A DNA stretch of 8,916 nt from Rugosibacter sp. (GTDB lineage Bacteria; Pseudomonadota; Gammaproteobacteria; Burkholderiales; Rhodocyclaceae): the NCBI GenBank assembly GCA_023257495.1, contig JALRCC010000226.1, positions 1 to 8,916 of the forward strand, written 5' to 3'. A program made the translations under genes and the position numbers. Positions within the stretch are counted from its first letter, which is position 1. Every line of letters starts with the position of its first letter. Shown in pieces: positions 1-8,916 of the stretch. Under the pieces are notes generated by a model, which was given only the letters and a program-made list of their open reading frames with translations, was not told where the DNA came from and did no database searches.

Positions 1-1424
1 GTCGTGCTGCACAAGAAGCGCAACAGGCAATGCATGCAGCTGAAGTTGCTGCGCTGAAATTAACCCAGGCACAAGCCCGGTTTGAAGAGAGATCAGCGCA
101 AATTGATCGCGATTTGGTCGAGCTCTCGCGTCAGCAATCCACTGAGCAGTCACGCAGGGAGCGTGCCGAGCTAGAGGCAACACAGCAACAAGCGCAGCTG
201 GCTACCTTGCGCGGACAGCTGGACCAGTTATTTGAAGCGCAGCGCCAGAAAGAGTCAGCGCTGCGCGAGGCACGACAGCTCGAAACACAGTTAGCGCGCG
301 AAGTGCAAGAAGCCCATTTTTCTGAGCGTGAATGCTTATCCAAGCTGGAAGACAACGCGCGCGCTGCAACCACAGCCGCGAGCCAGCTCGCGCGAATTGC
401 GGCGGAAACCGCTTCAGCCACGATGGAAGTCGCGAGCATTAGTGATGCAGTGCTGCAAGAGCAACTGCACCGTGCGTTAGACGATAAACGCGCCAAAGAG
501 TCGGCGCTGGCAGAACGGCGAAATGCACTGGAATCGGCTGCCGCCGAGTTGCGCAGCCTGGATGAGCGACGCATGACGCTCGAGCAGAGTATTGCGCCAT
601 TGCACGAGCGCATCAATCAACTCAGGATGAAAGCGCAAGCGGCGCAAATGAGCGAAGCGCAATTCCAGGAGCGACTGGCTGAAATTAATTTACTCACCGA
701 AGCGGATGAAGCGCCTTTTGCCGAAGCGCTCGCCGCGCAGCCTAAAGACAACCTGTTGCAAAGTGAGATCACACGGTTAAATCGTGAAATCGAAGCGCTC
801 GGCCCGGTGAATCTGGCTGCCTTGGATGAACTGACCTCGGCCACTGAACGCAAAGGGTATCTGGATTTGCAGTCGTCTGATCTGGCCGAAGCGATTGGCA
901 CGCTGGAGAATGCCATTCGACGGATTGACAGCGACACACGTGAGCAATTGCAGGAAACCTACAACATTGTCAATGCTCAATTTGGCCAGCTATTCCCGCA
1001 GCTTTTTGGTGGCGGCGAAGCGCGCCTGATTTTGACGGGCGATGAAATTCTGGATTCCGGTATTCAGATCATGGCGCAACCACCGGGCAAGAAAAACACC
1101 ACGATTCATCTGCTCTCGGGTGGTGAAAAAGCATTGACCGCCATTGCGCTGGTGTTTGCCATGTTTCAACTTAACCCGGCACCTTTCTGTATGCTGGATG
1201 AAGTGGATGCTCCGCTGGATGATTCAAATACCGTGCGCTTCTGTGAGATGGTGAAACGCATGTCGGCGCAAACCCAGTTTATCTTTATTTCACATAACAA
1301 GATTGCGATGGAAATGGCGCAGCAACTGATTGGCGTTACCATGCAAGAGCAAGGCGTATCGCGCGTGGTCGAAGTCGATATTGGTGAAGCATTGCGTCTC
1401 GCTGAAGAACAAAAGGTGGCATGA
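1..1424 (+). CDS. smc: Chromosome segregation protein SMC, C-terminal part (5' end outside window)
   Basis: SMC is the ATPase of the bacterial condensin complex (with ScpA/ScpB), which organises and helps segregate the chromosome. The frame is open from position 3 with no stop, so the gene begins upstream; 473 residues are visible. The first ~240 residues are Q/E/A/R-rich heptad-like sequence, the returning arm of the antiparallel coiled coil. A conserved SMC segment GPVNLAAL follows, then the C-terminal half of the ATPase head. In the head the ABC signature LSGGEKALTA begins at 1113, the Walker B FCMLDEVDAPLDD begins at 1185 (catalytic Glu right after the Asp), and the switch motif FISHNK follows. 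The Walker A half-site belongs to the N-terminus, which is not in the window. The stop codon overlaps the next gene's first possible ATG (ATGA, 1421-1424), so zipA is in the same operon. The head motifs look intact; nothing suggests decay. Confidence 0.97.
   Translation, partial: RAAQEAQQAMHAAEVAALKLTQAQARFEERSAQIDRDLVELSRQQSTEQSRRERAELEATQQQAQLATLRGQLDQLFEAQRQKESALREARQLETQLAREVQEAHFSERECLSKLEDNARAATTAASQLARIAAETASATMEVASISDAVLQEQLHRALDDKRAKESALAERRNALESAAAELRSLDERRMTLEQSIAPLHERINQLRMKAQAAQMSEAQFQERLAEINLLTEADEAPFAEALAAQPKDNLLQSEITRLNREIEALGPVNLAALDELTSATERKGYLDLQSSDLAEAIGTLENAIRRIDSDTREQLQETYNIVNAQFGQLFPQLFGGGEARLILTGDEILDSGIQIMAQPPGKKNTTIHLLSGGEKALTAIALVFAMFQLNPAPFCMLDEVDAPLDDSNTVRFCEMVKRMSAQTQFIFISHNKIAMEMAQQLIGVTMQEQGVSRVVEVDIGEALRLAEEQKVA
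1413..1419 (+). promoter_or_regulatory. Ribosome binding site of zipA, favouring the second ATG
   Basis: AAGGTGG, one mismatch from the Shine-Dalgarno core AAGGAGG, lies inside the last smc codons. It is 1 nt from the ATG at 1421 but 7 nt from the ATG at 1427. The spacing therefore supports initiation at 1427. Confidence 0.6.
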
Positions 1425-1426
1425 AA

Positions 1427-5632
<4,206 letters not shown>

Positions 5633-5636
<4 letters not shown>

Positions 5637-5664
5637 CACCCGAAGCAGATGACGCCCGAAGCCG
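5633..5664 (+). repeat. Imperfect 16-bp tandem duplication containing the hpt start codon
   Basis: Positions 5633-5648 (ATGACACCCGAAGCAG) and 5649-5664 (ATGACGCCCGAAGCCG) match at 14 of 16 bases. Both copies begin with ATG. The first ATG overlaps the galU stop as ATGA, like the smc/zipA and ligA/galU junctions. The two differences would be silent (ACA/ACG Thr, GCA/GCC Ala) if each copy were read from its own ATG. Because 16 is not a multiple of three, the first ATG is out of frame and reaches a stop at 5681-5683. Confidence 0.8.
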
Positions 5665-6197
5665 CGCGAAAAATTCTGGATGAAGCCGACCTTATCTGTT
5701 CAGCAGAAAAGTCGGCGCTGGCGGTACGGCGGGTTGCTGCTGCTATTGGCGAACGATTGGCCCACAGCAACCCTCTGGTGCTGGCCATCATGGGCGGGGC
5801 GGTGGTTTTTATCGGCCAACTTTTGCCGCAGCTGGACTTTCCGCTGGATTTTGATTATCTGCAGGTGAGTCGCTACCGCGATAACACGACCGGCGGACAG
5901 CTATCCTGGGTGGTTGAGCCCAAAAGCACGGTTGCCGGACGCTGCGTGTTGGTCGTGGACGACATTCTTGATGAAGGGGTTACTCTCGCCGAGATTCGTC
6001 AGCGTTTGTTTGCCTTGGGCGCCGCCGAAGTGCTGACGGCTGTTTTTGCCGATAAACACAGGGATTGCCGTAAACCGGTCACTGCTGATTTTGTGGGCAT
6101 TAGCGTGCCGGATCGCTATGTATTCGGCTTTGGCATGGATATTCAAGGTGCCTGGCGCAACCTGCCTGCGGTGTACGCGCTACGTGAGTCTACGTGA
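5649..6197 (+). CDS. hpt: Hypoxanthine-guanine phosphoribosyltransferase-like purine salvage enzyme
   Basis: This family transfers the phosphoribosyl group of PRPP to hypoxanthine or guanine, giving IMP or GMP in purine salvage. The 182-aa length is typical of bacterial enzymes. The PRPP-binding loop is VLVVDDILDEGVTL (residues 100-113), with the two adjacent acidic residues (104-105). Residues 135-137 (DKH) hold the lysine expected near the purine base. The segment VPDRYVFGFGMD (153-164) followed by AWRNLPAVYAL matches the base/metal-binding C-terminal signature of HGPRTs. Glu109 stands where the classical motif has Thr or Ser; I believe this is common in a proteobacterial subgroup, but cannot check. 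The start chosen is ATG 5649, the only one that keeps the N-terminus in frame; its Shine-Dalgarno sequence is weak. Both gene ends carry short tandem duplications. It is the last gene of the plus-strand operon. Base specificity (hypoxanthine, guanine, xanthine) is not decided by sequence. Confidence 0.85.
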   Translation: MTPEAARKILDEADLICSAEKSALAVRRVAAAIGERLAHSNPLVLAIMGGAVVFIGQLLPQLDFPLDFDYLQVSRYRDNTTGGQLSWVVEPKSTVAGRCVLVVDDILDEGVTLAEIRQRLFALGAAEVLTAVFADKHRDCRKPVTADFVGISVPDRYVFGFGMDIQGAWRNLPAVYALREST

Positions 6198-6199
6198 GT
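6180..6199 (+). repeat. Perfect 10-bp tandem duplication at the 3' end of hpt
   Basis: CTACGTGAGT occurs twice head to tail (6180-6189, 6190-6199). With only one copy, the frame would read Leu-Arg-Glu and then stop at TGA. The extra 10 bp shifts the frame, adds Ser-Thr and creates the present stop at 6195-6197. Confidence 0.85.
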
Positions 6200-6239
6200 G
6201 ATTGCTTGAGCGTACTACTATAAAACTGAAACACTAAAA

Positions 6240-6277
6240 CACGGCTTGGTGGCAGGGGATGATGTCATCAAGCCGTG
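6240..6277. terminator. Stem-loop between convergent operons, probable terminator
   Basis: Arms CACGGCTTG (6240-6248) and CAAGCCGTG (6269-6277) are perfectly complementary. In plus-strand RNA the stem extends to 15 bp (to 6254/6263, including two G-U pairs) around the loop GGGGATGA. In minus-strand RNA those wobble pairs become C/A mismatches, leaving 9 solid pairs, but the hairpin is followed directly by TTTTAGTGTTTCAGTTTTA. The plus strand has no T-run after the stem. The position is 42 nt after hpt and 45 nt after the membrane-protein gene, both converging on it. It best fits an intrinsic terminator for the minus strand that may also stabilise or end the plus-strand transcript. The rest of this 125-nt gap shows no gene. 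Confidence 0.6.
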
Positions 6278-6322
6278 CGGCTTCAGTGTGGTTTCCGTGT
6301 AGTGCGGATAATCAATAGACGA

Positions 6323-6724
6323 TCAAGCGTGTGCCTTACGCCAGGCGACCATGCCGGTCAAAATGATAATGGCGTGAATGACCAGTGTTGTGACGCCCAT
6401 CCACATCACCTCATGGCTATAAACGATGCTGTAGATATCCCAAATGCCATCGACGATTTCAGTCACGATGGTCACCGGAATAATGGCAATGTATTTCATG
6501 GGCTGACGCGCACCCCACAGGGCAACCACGCCAATGGCAGCGAGCTGGATGCCAACGATGACCCAGGCTTCGGTCAGCAAGCGGAATACCGGTTCTGCTT
6601 CATGAAGGGCAACGCCAGGGTACATCTTCGGCAGTGTCGGGCCAAACACCGAGGGCCAGGTCAACACGGCATTGAACACATACCAAAGCCCGAGAACAAT
6701 CAGCCAGTTGCGGGTGTATTTCAT
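6323..6724 (-). CDS. Small four-helix inner membrane protein of unknown function
   Basis: This is a 133-aa, strongly hydrophobic protein. Predicted membrane segments are near residues 7-27, 49-70, 77-101 and 105-127. Short loops join them, and the C-terminus ends with basic residues (WRKAHA). No cleavable signal peptide is evident; the first helix looks like a normal membrane anchor. Charged or polar residues at or near the third helix (TEIVDGIWD, 88-96) and the WYVFN and WPSVFGPTLP stretches could be functional. I do not recognise the family with certainty; the size and topology recall small BphX-like or DoxX-like membrane proteins, but this is a weak guess. The start is fixed by a near-perfect Shine-Dalgarno sequence 8 nt upstream. 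It lies 53 nt after the DUF1015 gene on the same strand and may be co-transcribed with it. An open frame on the opposite strand is longer but polar and lacks support. Confidence 0.8.
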   Translation of the reverse strand: MKYTRNWLIVLGLWYVFNAVLTWPSVFGPTLPKMYPGVALHEAEPVFRLLTEAWVIVGIQLAAIGVVALWGARQPMKYIAIIPVTIVTEIVDGIWDIYSIVYSHEVMWMGVTTLVIHAIIILTGMVAWRKAHA

Positions 6725-6732
6725 TATTTATT

Positions 6733-6740
6733 ACCTCCTT
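6733..6740 (-). promoter_or_regulatory. Strong ribosome binding site of the small membrane protein gene
   Basis: On the minus strand AAGGAGGT occurs 8 nt before the ATG (6722-6724). It is a full match to the anti-Shine-Dalgarno core at optimal spacing and the strongest translation signal in the window, suggesting high expression independent of coupling to the upstream gene. Confidence 0.85.
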
Positions 6741-6777
6741 GATGATTTATGGTTTTTAAAACGACACCCATCTTAAC

Positions 6778-8055
6778 TTAATCGAGCACGTGCGAGACTA
6801 GTCCGTCAGCGAGCTTGGGTTCGAACCAGGTGGATTTGGGCGGCATGACCTGGTTATTGTCGGCCACGCGCATCAGCTGTTGCATGCTGGTAGGGAACAG
6901 GGCAAAAGCCACGGCCATTTCACCGGAGTCAACGCGCTTTTCCAGCTCGGTCAGGCCACGAATACCGCCTACAAAGTCGATGCGTTTGTCGCGCCGCAGA
7001 TCAGTGATGCCAAGGAGGGGGCTGAGCAGATGGTCTGACAGAAGCGAGACATCCAGGCGGCCAACCGGGTCGTTGGGGATAAGGGGTGCCTTGATGGTGA
7101 GTCGATACCATTCACCGGTTGACGGTTCCCCGGGCTTGCCGCCGAGATACATGCCGAATTCACCGGGGGCAGCCGGGGTGACGCGCGTTGGCGATTTTTC
7201 AACGGTGAATGCGGTTTGGCACCGTGCCACCAGCGCCGACTTTTCAAGGCCATTCAGGTCTTTAACCACGCGGTTGTAATCCAGAATTTTCATCTGATGG
7301 TGCGGAAAGATGACGGCTAAAAAGCTATCCGAGCTGAGCGTCAATCCGTCTTGTCGCCGTGCGGCGGCAACGCGTGAAGCGGCCGCAGATCGGTGGTGAC
7401 CATCGGCAATGTAAAGCGCATCCATCGCGTCAAACGCCCGCGTGAGTGCCTCGATGGTAGCTGCATCGCGCACTACCCATATTTCATGACGTATGCCATC
7501 GTCAGCCGTGACATCTGCCTCTGGTGTGCCTTGGGCGGCATGGGTGATCAACTGATCCGCTGTCGTTGATGGCGGATAGGCCAGCAACACGGGGCCGGTT
7601 TGTGTATTCAAGGCTTCAATCTGGCGTACCCGATCATCTTCTTTATCCGGCCGTGTGAACTCATGTTTGCGAATGCGGTTGCTGTTGTAGTCGGCTACGT
7701 TCGCGCTAGCAACCAGGCCGGTTTGTACATGTGCGCCCATGGTCAGGCGGTAGATGTAATAGCAGGGTGCCTCGTCACGCAGCAGCACGCCCGCGTTAAA
7801 CATCTTCGCCAGATTGCTCGCGGCCATGGCATACACCTCCGGTGCATAGGGATCGGTGCTGGCGGGCAGATCAATCTCTGGCTTGGAGATATGCAGGAAG
7901 GACCAGGGCTTACCCGCAGCACGCTGGCGCGCTTCATCGCTTGAAAGCACGTCGTAGGGTGGGGCAACAATGTCAGCCGCACGACCGGGGGCAGGCCGCA
8001 GGCCGCGCAATGGGGCAATGAGATGCGGGTTGATCGAAGACGGGTTGGAGGGCAT
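6778..8055 (-). CDS. DUF1015 family protein, function unknown
   Basis: A 425-aa soluble protein that I place in the DUF1015 family from three features. These are the N-terminal VAPPYD motif (30-35), the central IADGHHRSAA (DGHHR at 218-222) and the C-terminal MPPKSTWFEPK (404-414). A charged RKHEFTRPDKEDDR stretch (129-142) is also likely conserved. The family has no assigned function that I can state firmly. The DGHHR motif resembles one in ParB/sulfiredoxin-fold nucleotide-binding proteins, including free serine kinases, so a small-molecule kinase is a possible but unproven role. No signal peptide or membrane helix is seen. I chose ATG 8055; a TTG at 8061 would add two residues, but the only Shine-Dalgarno-like bases (GAG) are better spaced for the ATG. 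It starts 33 nt after the mfd stop on the same strand, so it is probably in the mfd operon. Confidence 0.85.
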   Translation of the reverse strand: MPSNPSSINPHLIAPLRGLRPAPGRAADIVAPPYDVLSSDEARQRAAGKPWSFLHISKPEIDLPASTDPYAPEVYAMAASNLAKMFNAGVLLRDEAPCYYIYRLTMGAHVQTGLVASANVADYNSNRIRKHEFTRPDKEDDRVRQIEALNTQTGPVLLAYPPSTTADQLITHAAQGTPEADVTADDGIRHEIWVVRDAATIEALTRAFDAMDALYIADGHHRSAAASRVAAARRQDGLTLSSDSFLAVIFPHHQMKILDYNRVVKDLNGLEKSALVARCQTAFTVEKSPTRVTPAAPGEFGMYLGGKPGEPSTGEWYRLTIKAPLIPNDPVGRLDVSLLSDHLLSPLLGITDLRRDKRIDFVGGIRGLTELEKRVDSGEMAVAFALFPTSMQQLMRVADNNQVMPPKSTWFEPKLADGLVSHVLD

Positions 8056-8088
8056 GGTCAAAGGCTCAGATTTTGGAAAAATTCATTC

Positions 8089-8916
8089 TTAATTTGTCAG
8101 TTTCGCAAACAATTGATGGAGTGCAAAAACCCGTTCTTGCAGTGTCGCCGTGCTTTTTTGCCAAGAGAGTTTGTCTTGGCCTGCGAGTTTGATGGTGCGT
8201 TCTTTTTGTATCAGTTGAATGATTTTTGCCGGGTCAATTGGCGGGTTGGGTACGAACTGCAATTGTATCGCGGCAGGGCCTGCATCGACTTTCTTGATGC
8301 CCAATGCGCGCGCAGCCAGTCGAATGCGATGGATTTCCAACAGCGCGAGTGACTGACTGGGCAGCATGCCATAGCGGTCGATGAGTTCTTCTTGCAATAA
8401 GCGCAGCTCATCCTCATTCTCGCAATTGGCCAGGCGTTTGTAGAGCATCAGCCGCTCATGCACATCCGGGCAGTAGTCTTGCGTCAACAGTGCGGGCGTG
8501 TGCAGATTGATTTCTGCAGTCAGGCTCATCGGCATGGTCAAATCAGGAATGTCTTTGCCTGCTTTTAGCGCGGCAACAGCTGCATTGAGCATGTTGGTGT
8601 ACATCGCAAACCCGATCTCGTGAATTTCGCCGCTTTGGTTCTCGCCCAGCACTTCGCCCGCGCCGCGAATTTCCAGATCATGCATGGCGAGAAAAAAGCC
8701 CGAGCCCAATTCTTCCATGGCTTGAATGGCATCCAGCCGACGTTGCGCCTGCGCGCTGGGTTTGGCATCTTCGTGAGTGAGCAGGTAGGCGTAAGCCTGA
8801 TGGTGCGAACGTCCGACCCGACCGCGCAACTGGTGCAGTTGCGCCAGTCCGAAGCGATCGGCCCGGTTGATGATGATCGTGTTCGCGCTCGGAATGTTGA
8901 TCCCGGTCTCGATGAT
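8089..8916 (-). CDS. mfd: Transcription-repair coupling factor Mfd, C-terminal part (5' end outside window)
   Basis: Mfd is a DNA translocase that removes RNA polymerase stalled at lesions and recruits UvrA for transcription-coupled excision repair. The frame stays open to the window edge, leaving 275 C-terminal residues of a protein usually near 1150 aa. They begin in the helicase region: motif V reads IIETGINIP (1-9) and motif VI QLHQLRGRVGR (26-36). Next comes a stretch with RLDAIQAMEELGSGFFLAMH and DLEIRGAGEVLGENQSGEIH, typical of the Mfd/RecG translocation (TRG) region. The last ~120 residues form the C-terminal regulatory domain, which in E. coli Mfd masks the UvrA-binding surface. RecG is excluded because RecG ends soon after the TRG region, while this protein continues with the Mfd-type domain (LLTQDYCPDVHERLMLYKRL). 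Motif V has Asn (GINIP) where Asp (GIDIP) is frequent. The downstream DUF1015 gene is probably co-transcribed. Confidence 0.96.
   Translation of the reverse strand: MIETGINIPSANTIIINRADRFGLAQLHQLRGRVGRSHHQAYAYLLTHEDAKPSAQAQRRLDAIQAMEELGSGFFLAMHDLEIRGAGEVLGENQSGEIHEIGFAMYTNMLNAAVAALKAGKDIPDLTMPMSLTAEINLHTPALLTQDYCPDVHERLMLYKRLANCENEDELRLLQEELIDRYGMLPSQSLALLEIHRIRLAARALGIKKVDAGPAAIQLQFVPNPPIDPAKIIQLIQKERTIKLAGQDKLSWQKSTATLQERVFALHQLFAKLTN

Noticed and set aside
131..616. A 161-codon minus-strand open frame rich in Ser, Ala, Cys and Arg.
   Set aside because: It is the complement of the Gln/Glu/Ala/Leu-rich SMC coiled coil, which routinely produces such Ser/Cys-rich antisense frames.
6275..6742. 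A 155-codon open frame on the plus strand opposite the small membrane protein gene.
   Set aside because: It starts with GTG without a convincing Shine-Dalgarno sequence and has His/Asn/Asp-rich composition, as expected from the complement of a hydrophobic gene. The minus-strand gene has a perfect ribosome binding site and coherent helices.
6741..6777. Possible promoter for the small membrane protein gene in the 53-nt gap after DUF1015.
   Set aside because: On the minus strand there are only weak AT-rich hexamers (TTAAGA, CATAAA) at about 19 nt spacing; not enough to call a promoter.
6815..7279. A 154-codon plus-strand open frame opposite the DUF1015 gene.
   Set aside because: The DUF1015 motifs on the minus strand account for the region; the antisense product shows no family signature.

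Overview
The window looks like ordinary chromosomal core of a proteobacterium, most likely a betaproteobacterium (possibly of the Nitrosomonadales type). The basis is the order smc-zipA-ligA with a ZipA-like membrane protein, an NAD+-dependent ligase, moderate-to-high GC, very tight ATGA/TGATG gene junctions, and mfd on the other strand. The genus cannot be fixed from the sequence alone. No mobile element, CRISPR array, tRNA or rRNA was seen.

The left two thirds (1-6197) is one plus-strand run of five genes: the 3' part of smc (chromosome condensation ATPase), zipA (FtsZ-ring membrane anchor), ligA (NAD+ DNA ligase), galU (UDP-glucose pyrophosphorylase) and an hpt-like purine phosphoribosyltransferase. 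The first four are joined by 1-4 nt overlaps, so they are very probably co-transcribed and translationally coupled. The fifth starts 12 nt after galU, at a start region that appears to have been duplicated. The operon serves chromosome organisation, division and replication, with a nucleotide-sugar and a purine-salvage enzyme at its end.

Positions 6198-6322 are a short convergent intergenic region. It holds a strong stem-loop (6240-6277) with a T-rich flank on the minus strand, the likely transcription end for both sides.

The right third (6323-8916) is a minus-strand run read from right to left: the 3' part of mfd (transcription-repair coupling factor), a complete DUF1015 protein of unknown function, and a small four-helix membrane protein with a near-perfect ribosome binding site. 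Spacings of 33 and 53 nt allow co-transcription.

I found no convincing novel system. The observations worth a second look are small. Short tandem duplications sit at both ends of the hpt-like gene, each changing reading frame. A 12-bp period repeat lies in the zipA linker. The terminator region has mutually exclusive pairing options. An uncharacterised DUF1015/membrane-protein pair lies behind mfd.
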